A stretch of DNA of 64,000 nt from Isoetes taiwanensis (taxonomy: Eukaryota; Streptophyta; Lycopodiopsida; Isoetales; Isoetaceae): the NCBI GenBank assembly GCA_021234155.1, contig JAJEKV010000238.1:498001-562000 (forward strand). Direction: 5' to 3'. Shown piece by piece: positions 30,770 through 42,759 of this stretch. A program made the translations under genes and the position numbers. Position 1 is the stretch's first letter. The number at the start of each line of letters is the position of its first letter. The notes below the pieces were generated by a model. The model saw only the letters and a list, made by a program, of their open reading frames with translations. It made no database searches and had not been told where the DNA came from.

Positions 30770-31124
30770 TTCTCATGTTGAAGGCCTAGCTAGTGTAGGT
30801 AACATACATGCCTCTCCGCCGCCTCCATTCTCTACGTTTATTCCCTTAGAGCGTGCTGCTGCAATCGATGGTGCTCGCTTCGATGTTGAATGGATGAAGA
30901 CACAAACTTGGAGGATGGTGCGCAACCTATCTGTCAGCTTGAGCAATGCGGTGGATATCCTGGAGGAGACGCTGACTGCTATGGATGATCCCCATGTGGT
31001 TGTTGCAGTGCATGACAGAAGAATCTTTAGGGCTGAAGTAAACCATGTACGAGCGATGCTTGTGTCCAAGATGCGGCAGCTCCAGCAGTTAGCTGCCGCT
31101 CATCCAAACACCATGCAAGTATAA
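30770..31124 (+). pseudogene. Probable last exon of the HUH-like gene
   Basis: After a pyrimidine-rich tract ending TTGCGTTGCAG at 30769, the frame reads GSHVEGLASVGNIHASPPPP and DVEWMKTQTWRMVRNLSVSL. Two helical segments follow (SNAVDILEETLTAMDD, VNHVRAMLVSKMRQLQQLAA) before TAA at 31124. The acceptor-like site and protein-like composition suggest a spliced C-terminal exon. However, the phase does not fit the donor seen near 30695, consistent with decay. The function of this part is not recognised. Confidence 0.4.
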
Positions 31125-31587
31125 TATCTTGTTTCACTGGCTGGGCGTGCAGATCCCTTGTTCTATGTATATGAACTCCTAGTTGTTGTGTTTGTGTTCC
31201 ATTTGGACGTTGTTGTTTTGGCTGGAAATGCCAATTGTCATTGGCATGTACATTACTTCATGTTCACGTTTGTGTATTCTGGATATACTTGTGGTGTATC
31301 TTCAATGTTAATATTGTTGTTTTGCTGATAATGTTTGGCTGATGCCACTTGTTCACGTCTCTGTATTGTGAACTTGCTTATGGTGTATGCTCAATGTTCA
31401 TGTTACTGTTTTGGCTGGGTGTTTCTGTTCTTTTTCTACTAATCTGGGGCTGATGCCACTTGTGTCTGGCTAATGCCACATGTACGAACCAGATTTTTTG
31501 TGAATTGCCAATGGTTATTGGTATGGAGGGCTGGGATTTTTTTTTTAATTCATGGAGTGACCAATTAGGATGGAGTGACCGATTAGA

Positions 31588-31648
31588 GGGACGGAAGTTG
31601 GTGTTGAAAAGGTATGAAAAAACATTAATAGGCAGAAGTAAAAACGGT
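31588..31648. repeat. Right copy of the direct repeat flanking the HUH-like gene
   Basis: CGGAAGTTGGTGTTGAAAAG, then GTATGAAAAAACATTAATAG and AGAAGTAAAAACGGTAG, match 28746-28808 with about 85-90 percent identity by eye. Confidence 0.8.
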
Positions 31649-31649
31649 A

Positions 31650-33210
31650 GACTAACTTTAACTTTAGCTAGAATTAGTGTCATATGTCTACAAGAACAAG
31701 GTGCTATCGCACAACGTGTTGCTCGTGAGGACTTGAAGGAACATAGAATATTTATGAAGAAGTAAGAGAGGGAAAATGTGAAAGCATACAAAGAAAAGTT
31801 GTATAGAAATGGTATTTTCATCATAGAAGGTATTGAATTCATACTGCAATGCTATGTAAATCATTCACGAAATTTATAGACTTGTATATTTGGTTTAGTG
31901 AATAGAATTACTATAATTGCCTTAATAAATCCATGTAATGTTATCCCTATTGCATCAAGTAATTCATCAAATAAAACTCCCAGAGTATGTGGATCAATAT
32001 TTGTTTTGTCCAACGCTAAAATCTATAACCTTGGATTTATAACCCTGGATTAGTAAATCTGCCACTTAGCATAACCATATATATAAAATTGTAATCTATC
32101 AGACAAATTTAAGCAAGCTTTCCGTTTCATTTCCTTAGTGTATAGTTATAGCCGACAAAACTAGACTATATGCCTTCCCAAAATTTTATGTCTTGATTCT
32201 AGTTTATCATTTGGAGAATAAAAATGCAATAATGTCAGCTTTTATCTAGCTAGTTGTAATATATTAAGGCAGATTACGCTATTTAGACTATAAAAACCAA
32301 TTATTCATATGCTTTTTTAGAATTTAGACTATGTAGTCAAAACTTATTACAACTTGAATCAAAATCCTTAGCATCATCATCGCTTTCTATTAACCTGGAT
32401 TGACGGCTTCTTTTCCAAATTCGAAATAAAATATCATTTACATGGCTGAAAAAATCATTTTCATGGCCGAAGTTGAATGTTCTAATAGCCTTCAACATTT
32501 GCTACGTGAAAGGCACAAAGATCCAGAGTAAAATGCAAAGCAAACCTAAAAAAACATGTTTTTGCTAGAATCAGACAGTGATCATTCTACCAAGCAATCC
32601 ATGGCAATGATGCATTGTTGCCTTTTCCCCTTCAGAGCATAGTTTCACCCCTGCTAAAAACTGGAAACGATAAACATTTACGCTCATAAGAAAGAAGGCA
32701 AAGAGGTGTTTCGTTGGCCAGCATCAAGAACAAGACAAGACGTTATGACAATAATATTGCATGGATCATGGTGGGAGATTTATATATAGTTGAAAATAGT
32801 GAGTATGGGACTCGTTGCAGCTCGCAGATTGTGATTGTTTGAAAGGCGCAATGGATTGGTTTGCTATCTGAAGTGCATTTACTAAAATTGGAGGGAGACA
32901 TGGGGTTTACATTGTGCAACGGTTAGTCAAGGGAGAGCTTATGCTCGTACGTGAGCCAACTCTCAACAGGTGCTTGTCCAGTCTTATATCATCACAATTA
33001 TTTGGAGAGCTTTCGCAACTGTTGTATAGACATCCTTGTGACAATGTCAAACCATTTAGATAGTATTCAAGCTGAAATACTAGGTATCTGAAGGACCATG
33101 AATTCAAAATGCAATGAAGAAGGATATGGGCTAGAGACTTCATAAAAAAGTAGTATAACAAAAGTTGTACAAATGTGCTGGTTAAAATATTTGTTAAAAC
33201 TTGTAGAAGG
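31650..33210. other. AT-rich intergenic DNA
   Basis: No gene, RNA or clear repeat was recognised. Short frames only. Confidence 0.45.
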
Positions 33211-33215
33211 AGTAA

Positions 33216-33611
33216 ATGTATGGCAAATGGGCTCAATTGGAATCTTTATATTGCGGGCTCTTGAGGATTAGGAAAGAGGGCATCAATTTAGGCAAGACAA
33301 AAAGAGAAGTTATAGAAGAGACTAAGGAGCTCGAGTCCATCAAAGTAAGAGAAGCCAAGATCGAAGCCAGTCTAAGTGGGGCATGTGAAGGTGACAGATG
33401 TTCCAAATTCTTCCTTAAAACTGCGGGACAAAGGAGACAATTGGAGAACAGTGCTATAATCAAAGAGCCACAACAGATAAAGGAATTCTTACACAACCAC
33501 TTTAAAGTCGTTTCTGAATACGGAAATGTTTATTATCAGGAGTGCAAATTGTTGGAGGGTTTTTTGGAGAAGGGTTTAGAAGGTTTTTTAGTATGTCAGT
33601 TATTTATCTAA
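33216..33611 (+). mobile_element. L1-like LINE fragment between endonuclease and RT
   Basis: The frame contains ESIKVREAKIEASLSGACEG and DRCSKFFLKTAGQRRQLENS, then IIKEPQQIKEFLHNHFK. This matches the region of plant L1 ORF2 before the RT domain (KxxWxxEGDxNTKFFHxxAxxRRxxNxI). It is an isolated, truncated piece. Confidence 0.75.
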
Positions 33612-33614
33612 TTC

Positions 33615-33925
33615 TTTTATTGGATTTGAGGTCTAGGTATGTACATAAAGACTAAGTACTATACGAACACCTATCACAGTGAAGATAAATATTATTTTAG
33701 CTTTTTAGCATTCTTCCCCCTATTCATTTACGTGGATCTGCCCCCTATTGACAGCCTAAGGGACCCATGCGCACCCCTAGGCCATCTTTGTTTTTTTAAA
33801 TTTGCGTACACATTTCGTACAACATTCACACATATTTCGTACAACATTTACATTAAATCCGTATAGATTATATAGCTTATTAATAATAATATATTAATAC
33901 AAGTGTTTGTACTATGAAGGACTAC
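33615..33925. other. No gene recognised
   Basis: AT-rich spacer between the LINE scrap and the satellite. CGTACACATTTCGTACAACA is locally duplicated near 33805 and 33835. Confidence 0.4.
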
Positions 33926-33944
33926 ATGAGGCCGACCCTGCAAT

Positions 33945-36150
33945 GTGATTGCTGGAAGATGCCCTTAGATTTTTAAGATTCTACAAAGATTTCTCTAGAT
34001 TCTCAAAGACTATTCCAAGATGCTCATAAAGTCCTCATGGTTCTATGTAGATTCTCCTATATTCATTCAAAATTTGTAATGGTTCTCCTAGATTCCCCTA
34101 TATTCTCAAAGATTTTATGAAGATTCCCTTGGATTCCTTGAGATTCTCCAAGATTTTCATGAGATTTTCATAGATTTCGAGGGTTCCCTTGAGATTCTCC
34201 TAGCTTCCAAAGATTGTCTCAAGATTCACCTAGATTTCTCACGATTCTATGTAGATACTCTTCGATTTCCTTAGATTCTATGAAGATCCTTTAGATTCTC
34301 CAAGATTTCATCAAGATTCCTCGCGATTAATAAAGATTTTATGAAGATTCCTTTAGATCCTATGAAGATTCCCTTAGGTTCTTCAATATTCCATCAAGAT
34401 TCCCTTAGAATCCAAAAGATTACCAAGATTCATCTAGATTCTCAAAGATTCTCTCAATATTCGCATAAATTCCCCAAGATTCTATGTAGATTCTCTTGGA
34501 TTCTGTAAGATCCTAAGAAGATTCCCCTAGGTTCTCAAATATTCTACGAAGATTCCTTTCGATTCCTTTAGATCCTCTCGAGATCCCCTAGATTTCTAAA
34601 TATTGCTCCAAGATTCACCTAGATTCCCCATGATTCTATGTAGATTCTCTTGGATTCCATTAGATTCTAGAAGATTCCTTTAGGTTCTCAAATATTTCAT
34701 CAAGATTCCCCTAGATTTCTAAAGATTTTATAAAGATTCCATTAAATTCCCTTAGATCTTATGAACATTCCTTAGGTCCTCCAAAATTCCATCAAGATTC
34801 GCCTAGAATCTAAAAGATTCTATTAAGATTCCTCTAGATTCTCAAAGATTCTATGCAGATTCTCCTAGATTCTCAAAGATCCTATCAAGATTCCCCTAGA
34901 TTCTAAAATATTCTACGAAGATTCCCTAGGTTTCCATAAATTCTCTCAAGATTCCCATAGATCCTCAAAAATTGTCCGAAGATTCACCTAGATTCCCCAT
35001 AATTCTAAGTAGATTCCCTTAGATCCTATGAAGGTTTCTGTAGGCCCCCGAAGATTCCATCAAGATTCCCTAGATTCTTAAAGATTCCATCACGAAGATT
35101 CTTAAAGATTCCCTATGTAGATTCTCTTGAATCCCCTTAGATTCTGTGAAGATTCCACTAGGTTCTCAAAGATTTCATCAAGATTCCCCTAGATTTCTAA
35201 AGATTTTATGAAGATTCCTTAATGTTCCCTTAGATCTTATGAACATTCCTTAGGTCCTCCAAAATTCCATCAAGATTTGCCTAGAATCTAAAAGATTCTA
35301 TTAAGATCCCTCTAGATTCTCAAAAGTTCTATGTAGATTCTCCTAGATTCTCGAAGATCCTATCAAGGTTCCCTTAGATTCTCAAATATTCTATGAAGAT
35401 TCCCTGGGTTTCCATAAATTCTCTCGAGATTCGCATATATCCTCAAAGATTGTCCCAAGATTCACCTAGATTCATCACAATTAATTGTAGATTCCCTTAG
35501 ATCCTATGAAGATTTTCGTAGGTTCTCAAAGATTCCATCAAAATTCCTCTAGATTCTTAAAGATTCCATTAAGACTCCCCTACATTCCAAAATATTCTCT
35601 CAAGATTCACATAGATTCTGCAAAATTTTATGTAGATTCTCCTAGATTCTCTAAGATGCTATCAAGATTCCCCTAGATTCTTAAATACTATGAGACTCCC
35701 TAGATTCGCATAGATCCTTTTGACTTTAACCAATATATAGTGAGCTAATGCGATTATTTTTTATCTTGAATCTATGTTTTTTTTCATAACGACGTATTCA
35801 ATTGTTTTCCCTAAGGTTCTCTTGAGATTCCCTATATTCCCAAAGACTATTCCAAGATTCCTCTAGTTCCCCAAGATTCTATGTAGATTCTCTTAGCTTC
35901 TTGAGATCTTATGAGGATTCCTTAGATTCCCAAAAATCATAGATTTTGCAAGATTTCCATGTAGATTCTCCTAGATTCTTGAAGATCCTACGAAGACTAA
36001 CCTAGATTTCCAAAGATCCTCTTGAGATTCCCTTAGATTCCCTAAGTTCTATGGCCTCTATATTCCTAAAGATCCCCTGAAGATTCCCCTAGATTCCCTT
36101 AAATTACATAGATTTCGTAAAATCCTAAGATTCTAAGAAGATTTTTAGAA
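33945..36150. repeat. 2.2-kb degenerate satellite of AGATTC-rich units
   Basis: Words such as AAGATTCCCCTAGATTCTC, CTCAAAGATTCTATGAAG and GTAGATTCTCCTAGATTC follow one another without break. The hexamer AGATTC recurs about every 11-12 bases and higher-order units of roughly 35-50 bases are visible. A longer higher-order duplication is also apparent, since the block around 34690-35030 resembles 35170-35480. It is interrupted near 35700-35830 by unrelated AT-rich sequence. No coding. Confidence 0.9.
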
Positions 36151-36154
36151 TTCG

Positions 36155-36570
36155 ATCATGTGGGCTCCAATTGCGACGGAATGGTGCCAAAGCACCACTC
36201 ATTGAAAAGCCCTCGGCGAGAGGAATCCAAAGGCATGGGTCCCACCTTTATCCTACCCCTCTACTGCAAGTTACATGTCTTTGAAGGTGATTAAAAAAAG
36301 AATTGGAAAGTCCATTCATAAATGCTTTGCCACCTCACTAACTTTTATTAATGAGGGTGCCACCTCATCTCTTAAAAGAAAAAAAAAAGCAATTTAATAT
36401 AAAAACTGAATGGCTAGGATTTATTCTCACCTTTTGATCTAACGGTTAGAATTTGCTACATCTTCATGACAAAATTCAAGGGCTAGGATTTCTCCTTCCC
36501 GTTTTATCCGATGGCTTAGAGACAATGGTGCATGTTCACCCACAAGGGGGCTACTTGGGGTGAATCGACG
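36155..36570. other. No gene recognised
   Basis: Mixed DNA between the satellite and the duplicated GATCTCAGATCTGGA block. Confidence 0.4.
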
Positions 36571-36576
36571 TGGCAC

Positions 36577-36722
36577 TGTCTCAACCGTCGATCTCAGATC
36601 TGGATGGCCCAGACAGCAACACCTCAAATAGTGGACCACTGGATAAGGGGGGCTTAAGTGGTGGTTCAATTCGGGCCGTCGATCTCAGATCTGGACGGCC
36701 AGACGGCGCCACCTCAAAGTAC
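36577..36722. repeat. Direct duplication around CCGTCGATCTCAGATCTGGA
   Basis: CCGTCGATCTCAGATCTGGA followed by a GGCC(C)AGAC.GC.CACCTCAA pattern occurs at about 36587-36631 and 36677-36718. The unit contains the palindrome AGATCT. Confidence 0.8.
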
Positions 36723-36749
36723 TGGAATATTGGATGCAAGGGGGGTGCT

Positions 36750-37225
36750 TATATAATTGTATATATATAAGAGATAGCACATCGAACCATGAAAAAGAGC
36801 ACATATTAAGAAATTGAACCATTAGCTTTAACTCCTCTCCCCCCCCCCCTTCCAAACCCCCGGTTGTTTTTGCCGATATTCGCGGCAAAGGCGTCCATCG
36901 ATAGGTTCAGACCATTGGATGTCCGTTTTGGACGATCCCAACCATGATTAGACGCAACTCATTTTTTTAGTAAGTTTTAGTTAACTGCCAATCTCAAATA
37001 CACAATTAACCCAAAGGTTGTGAGGTGCATTTATACACATGTGCGGGTTGGCATATGTATTTTGGGCTCCTCGCCAACCATTGGACACCCCGCATCTAAT
37101 ATTAGCAAAAACAACTTTTTTGGAGGGAGGAGGGGAGGTTAATTTAATGGTTCAATTTCTTATTATGTTTGATGCCCCTTTCAATGGTTCGATGTTCTAT
37201 ATTAATATCACTCATATATAATTCA
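36750..37225. repeat. Foldback / MITE-like element with arms of 95-130 bp
   Basis: The left arm (about 36750-36885: ACATCGAACCAT, AAGAAATTGAACCATTA, CTCCTCTCCCC, GTTGTTTTTGC) is mirrored by the right arm (about 37095-37225: GCAAAAACAAC, GGAGGGAGGAGGGGAGG, TAATGGTTCAATTTCTTA, ATGGTTCGATGT). The middle contains CATTGGATGTCC and ATTGGACACC words that also pair. No transposase is present. Target duplications were not defined. Confidence 0.75.
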
Positions 37226-37375
37226 GTTTGATTTTTTGTTTGAAGCTATTTATTTGGTGTTATTTTGTTTGAAGCGTTTTTGATAGTGACACGTGTCTGC
37301 AAACAATAAAGACAGTGATCCAAAATTCTTGCACCACGGCCTTTTCCCCTGTTTCTTGTTTCTTGCTCTGCCGCT

Positions 37376-37950
37376 ATGGACCTCTGTCGCAGCCTGATTT
37401 TTCGCTTTTGGAGTTCTATTTATCCTGGCACAGGGATGAATTCGCCCGATGCTTGGGCCCTGCTGTGGTGCGCAGAGGCGTTGTTTTGGAATGCCATTGG
37501 GTCCATTTATTGCTTGATTTTTTGTTGCAACGACAAAGCCTTACCTATTTGCTTTGTGGATTCAGCACAAAAATCCTACAAAGTGGTGGTTGCAGGGGAT
37601 GATTGGGACCGCACTACAGTGGTCTATGATTCCTGCACCAAGAAATGGGAGATTACAAGTATTATTCCGGCGGATAATCTCTACAAAACAAGAATCGCAG
37701 CAGAGCAGGCAACGATTCAAAGGAGTTATGTATTGCGCAACCCAATCTGCCCATGGAATTCCTCACAAAATCGTGGCATATACAATCGTTGAATCAACTT
37801 GGTCGAAAATCATAGCAAAAATGGGCAGGAATCTGCGTTTCCGGCCATTATTGAGCGTCATGGAAGCATCTTCATGGTGGGCGCCGTAGTTAAGAGCAGA
37901 TGTGGAATCGCCAATCTTTCTTATCGTAGTGCAACGGTCAACAATATGTA
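37376..37950 (+). pseudogene. F-box/kelch-repeat protein remnant
   Basis: One frame reads FVDSAQKSYKVVVAGDDWDR and TTVVYDSCTKKWEITSIIPA, a kelch-like blade of plant F-box proteins (KVVxAG...TxVYDSxTxxWE). A second frame continues IVAYTIVESTWSKIIAKMGR, and a third gives GSIFMVGAVVKSRCGIANLS before stopping. The three frames follow one another along one protein, so at least two indels have broken the gene. The F-box at the N-terminus is not visible. The parent would be an SCF ubiquitin-ligase substrate receptor. Confidence 0.65.
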
Positions 37951-38096
37951 GCATAATAACATGGGGTTTTCTTTGTGTTTTTGTACGCTTTTCACTAAGG
38001 TTTTCCTATGATTTCGTGATGTATTCAAATGGATGTACTAATGCGTACATCTAGAGTGCACCATTTCTGAGCCATTGATTTTAGCCTTTTTTTTCC

Positions 38097-38266
38097 AATG
38101 GTCAACAACCAATGGCTCACAACAAAAGCCCTTTTTTTTGCGAGTGGTGCATAATGGTCAACAACCAATGGCTCACAACAAAAGCCCTCTTTTTGTGCGT
38201 GTGGTGCATAATGGTCAACAACCAATGGCTCACAACAAAAGCCCTCTTTTTGTGTGTGTGGTGCAT
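38097..38266. repeat. Three tandem copies of a 57-bp unit
   Basis: AATGGTCAACAACCAATGGC followed by TCACAACAAAAGCCCTCTTT and a GTGTGGTGCAT end is repeated at 38097, 38153 and 38210. Because 57 is divisible by three, repeated peptides appear in open frames on both strands. These are artefacts of the array. Confidence 0.9.
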
Positions 38267-38269
38267 AAT

Positions 38270-38845
38270 GAGCACATGAAGGGCTTGAAGGGCGCATGTA
38301 GTGCAGTTTCCCCGCCGGCAACACATTTCTTATCATAACTTTTGATCCAGAGCTCTGTTTGAGATGATTTTTATTGCGTTGGAAAGCTCTCTCCGAGATA
38401 GTTTTGATAGTTTATGATATGGATATGTTTGGTTAAGTTATCTATGCTAAAACAACAATTTTTCGGCCGGGTTTGGTAGGCTTTCACATCCTACCAGCTG
38501 ATTAATACAGGATTGCGCTATTGGATATTGTTTTATGGCTCATTCTGAATGAAGGTTGCAAAAAATTACCATGCATTTTTAGATTTTGAGGCTTTTCACT
38601 TCGGTTTCTCACCACAAGAATCCATGGAGGCCAAAGGCTGCTGTTAAATTCCAGTTGAAAAATGTTTGTGTATGGGTGTTGCAAACTTTATGACTTTCAG
38701 AATAATGGGATCAATCCGCTCTATCTTTATGGTAACTTTTACTTATGTTCTATTTGTTTTATTGTGATAAAATTCAAAAGCTACAGGTGATGAAAGCCTC
38801 AAATGAAATCTAGTTTTTTTCTGGTTTGAATTCTAAAATTTTTGT
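38270..38845. other. No gene recognised
   Basis: AT-rich DNA, nothing identifiable. Confidence 0.4.
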
Positions 38846-38849
38846 CACA

Positions 38850-39060
38850 CCCGGGGGACGGGGCGTCCCTAAGGCCCCGAAAGGGGCCTTTTTTTTTTTT
38901 TTGCAACACAAACCATTAACATCCAACATATAAAAATTAAATCCCCCAACACATAACAACCATTGACATTAACAACCAACACATAACTACCATTGACATT
39001 AATTAACACAACCATTGGGTCCAACACATTTAAATTAAAATCCCCCTTAAACCCCCTTTG
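38850..39060. repeat. GC hairpin, poly-T run and AACACATAACAACCATTGAC repeats
   Basis: GGGCGTCCCTAAGGCCCC precedes an AGGCCCCGAAAGGGGCCT hairpin and a T12 run. After these come imperfect repeats of CAACACATAACAACCATTGA with CATTAA. On the minus strand the run would be a poly-A tail, so this could be the 3' end of a small retroelement. The class is not recognised. Confidence 0.4.
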
Positions 39061-39064
39061 GTTT

Positions 39065-41250
39065 GGGTGCATATTCACACGAGGGGTGACGTAGGGCAGC
39101 GAGAGCCCTCATAATTGTATTTTGCACATATAAAATCAACACCATATAGTATTCCGCTTGAAATCTTATAGTATTTTGCGAATCTTGTTATACAGTATAG
39201 CAAATTTTGTACTTGCATACCCCACAAACGAGGAACTTTACGTACGGTAACACCCATATGAGTTTGGGTATAAGTTGTGCCTGCGCTAACACGCTTTTTT
39301 TGTCAGGGCAAGAACTTGCTTCTGGAGCAGATTTAGTTCTGGTCTGCCATGGTGTTTCTGAGGGGTCGGAATAACGGCGGTGGAGGTCCTAAAGGCACCA
39401 TAGTCTGCGTTCAACAGGGAAGACATCGATTTTATGCAGGTTCCATTTCTTCTGCTTGCTTTCTTCATTTTGGTTTGCCACTTCAAGCCATAGCCAGTGT
39501 GTTAGAATGTATTTGGAAACAAGGAGCTGTATGAAGCCGTGTCAGGGAACTAATTTAAAACAGAGAATTTTCTGAGATGGAGAGTCCGGCTCTTAGAAAA
39601 AGGGCGATCAACTGCTTGATTTTAGCCGGGAGGTTTAATGCATTAATTGCAAGTTAGCCATTTCAAAAACTCTCGCCTGATTTATTAACCAACAAATTCA
39701 GAAGTTTTACTCTGCAAGCCTTTGTCTGATGCAGGACAATTCTCCCAGGCTTGTTTTCAAGCTCGTGAGGCTTTCAAAATTTAAGATTTTGCTCTGTTTT
39801 GTGGTCTGAAATTAAATTTACTCTATTTTTATCTGTTTTTGCAATAAATGTGCGATAGATGCTTGGATGGACTGGGCCGCTGCTTTGCAAAGATGCTTTG
39901 ACGTCTTAAATGCAAGATCTTTCCCACCTTAAGCTTCGAATATTGCTGTCCTAAAGCTTGGCTGCTTCAAATGCATGCCATAAATTTTGAAGGTATGAAT
40001 ACCCAATCTGAGACCTGATAGAAAATTAATCCATCTTGCGAGAGTATGGTTCTTGAACGCAAGCACAACCTTATGTTGGAGATTGTTTGTACAATGCTGA
40101 CAAGCTCTTTTTTTTCTTTTGCTTGGATCTTGCTTGGACTCACGCCAGAAGAAAAAACGGACCCAACTTCTATATTGTTTTCCGGCATAGACAATCAAAT
40201 TTCAAAGCAGAAAGGTGCATGATACATAGAGAGTTAGCAAATAATGGATGTAGTAGCCATCATGTTTGGAGGTCAATTAGAGGTATGTAGCTTATCATTG
40301 TGACATTTAAAAGTATTTGTTGCATTATCTTGCTTTATATATGGCTTTGCACAACCAAAGCATAATAGATATCTATTTGTTGTTCTGTATATAAGTCCAT
40401 TTTTTGACTAACCTTTCTTTGTATTCAAGATGCGCGTTAGTTTTTTTAAATTTAATTTTGCATTCTTAGTTTGTCATAAGATAGTGAGCTTGGTATCTAT
40501 ATTCTCATTAATCTGATATGCAATAGTGCTTGGAGATGCCTAGCACATGTCTAGAATGCCAATCCGTGCGTTTATCTGCGCTTTAAGCTTAGGCTAAACT
40601 TTGAGAGTGTTGCTGATTGTGCAAATGCTCTAGACATTATTGATGTTCTTTCTTTGTATTTGAGCTGCTCTTATTTGTTGGAACTTAATTTTGCATTCTT
40701 AGTATCTCGTAACGAGTTAGTGAGCTTGGCATTAAACTTCTCTTACTGTGTTGTGTGGCAGACAGATGCTAGAGTTATGCGGGTTAATCTTCGGCACGTT
40801 CTAGAGGATTTGGATTTGTTTCTATTGGGAATAAACAGGTAATATGCTTTTAGGAAGTTGTTTCTCTATGGCTTTTCAAAGTTTATACACCATATAGTTC
40901 TCTATTACAATGTATGGCAGAAATCTCTTTTTAGTCCCTTTTCCCCCCCTCTGATATTCCCTTGAATCCAGTCCTATTAGGTGATGGTTGTTAAAGAATA
41001 TTATCAGCTTGATTAATTTTTATGAAGAAGAAGGGATAACTTGGAAAATGTTTTGTGCAGAGATAAAATATATCTATCTATATGTATGGGGATGGAAAGC
41101 AAAAGCTACAATGCTGGTTAGCCAACAGGGTGGTTGTGCTCGAAGAGACCGACTTTTGTTTTCAAAACATAAATTTGGCAATACTACAAGATGCAGTGGA
41201 AACTTACTCGATTTCTCTCCTTGAGAAGCTAATGTGCTATCCGTGCCAAC
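39065..41250. other. AT-rich intergenic DNA left of the TIR element
   Basis: No gene recognised. Short frames (39349-39534, 40087-40290, 40654-40842) lack motifs. TTAATTTTGCATTCTTAGT is duplicated at about 40450 and 40685, with GTGAGCTTGG following in both. Confidence 0.4.
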
Positions 41251-41259
41251 AGGGTAACA

Positions 41260-41281
41260 GGGTAAAAGCATGAAAGGGTGT
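41260..41281 (+). repeat. Left terminal inverted repeat
   Basis: The 22 bases beginning GGGTAAAAGCATGAAA are the exact reverse complement of 50989-51010. AACA immediately precedes it. Confidence 0.9.
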
Positions 41282-42759
41282 CTATAAATGTAGCCCTTTT
41301 GGTACATATACATATGTACCGAATGCACATTTTTGGAATAACTGTCATCATGACCCGCTAGTAACTGCCATGATTAATGGCTATCCACTACTCTGAACCC
41401 GCAATTATCGGATTTTGAAATTCTTTCCCAAATTCTTTCTTGGTTTGCCTCTCGTTCACTATCCCGCCCCGCCTTCTACGCTTGAATTCGATCCGCGAAT
41501 TCTTCATCTAGCTATGGCCCCAAAACGCCCCCAGATGAGTGCTTGCTTATCACCACAGCCCAAGCAAGAAGCCAGTGCTTCCGGCAGTGGAATTTTACCT
41601 CCAAGGAGTTTACGTTTGGGTTCTGAGGTGATCCAAGCCAAAGACCTCCGTGATAAACATGCAGAGGCCCACATACCCAACCTAGAGATGGTTATGAACA
41701 AGGTATGGGGTGAAGCTCCAAAAGCGGATGAGGATTCAAGGAAGGGAGAATCCGTAATGCATGGAAAGATGATTTTTTAAATATTATGAATTGGTTTATG
41801 GCAAGAAACAAAGTTACAAACCATTATATTTCTACCTATTTTGCCGAGCATTTGCTCTTCACTTGAAGGGACGGCTTGTTGATTGGATGGACGTGGCTAG
41901 GACCGCCAAAGATCTTGCCAAAACCCTCATTTCAGACGCTACGTAACATCGTATTGCAAAGAGAATATTAGAGCCCAGGTTATTCTAGATCGATGTTGAC
42001 ACAATAAAGCGCAATTACTTAAGCATGGGTTGGAGGAGAAAACTAACCTATTGAATGAAGTAGAAGCAATGGAAGAAAAAAGGAGGGATGCATTGAAGGT
42101 CATCATCCGCATTGAGGGTAGAAAGGATATGCTATCCAAGATCTGGCAGCAGACCGCTTTAAAATAGATGAGACAAAACAGAATTTGACAAATTGTCCCG
42201 TGATCCCCTTTGGAAATCAAGTTATCTTGAGTGTTGAAGTACAAGTTGGAAGACTTAGTTATGAGTAGACATGATAAAGAGCAACACTCTTCTCTAAGCT
42301 AGAAATTGGTTTGCGTGAAGCAACTAAAGAAATTGAAAGGCATGAAATCTCAATTGAACAAACAAAGGAAAAACTTAATTGCATTGAATTGGTTCAAGAA
42401 AGGCATTCACTGATTTTGGATTTCATGGGGAGAGCAGGACCTATTGTTCTCAAGACCCGAGGCCCTACCCTAGGAGCTACTTCTATAGAGCAGATTCATC
42501 ACATTAGGTTCATGTACTGTTGTGGCCAAGGCTTTGGCAAAACCGGTTTGTTGCCGCTAGCTCCATGCAGTAGATGCTTATTGCCTCTTACGCTTGTGTT
42601 ATCCGGGTCCATGAAAGACGTAATTGCATAAAAGGTTGCATCCGGGATGAGGGCATTCGAATTGACTTGGTTTCCCCTTTGTGAAAGGTATGCATTGCTC
42701 TCAACTAATTTAAACTTATATTTCTCTTAATTCATATTTGTTATTGTAATCGCATAGTT

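Noticed and set aside
38075-38338. Open frames with repeated AHNKSPLF or EGFCCEPLVV peptides
   Set aside because: Artefacts of three 57-bp tandem copies, open on both strands because 57 is a multiple of three.
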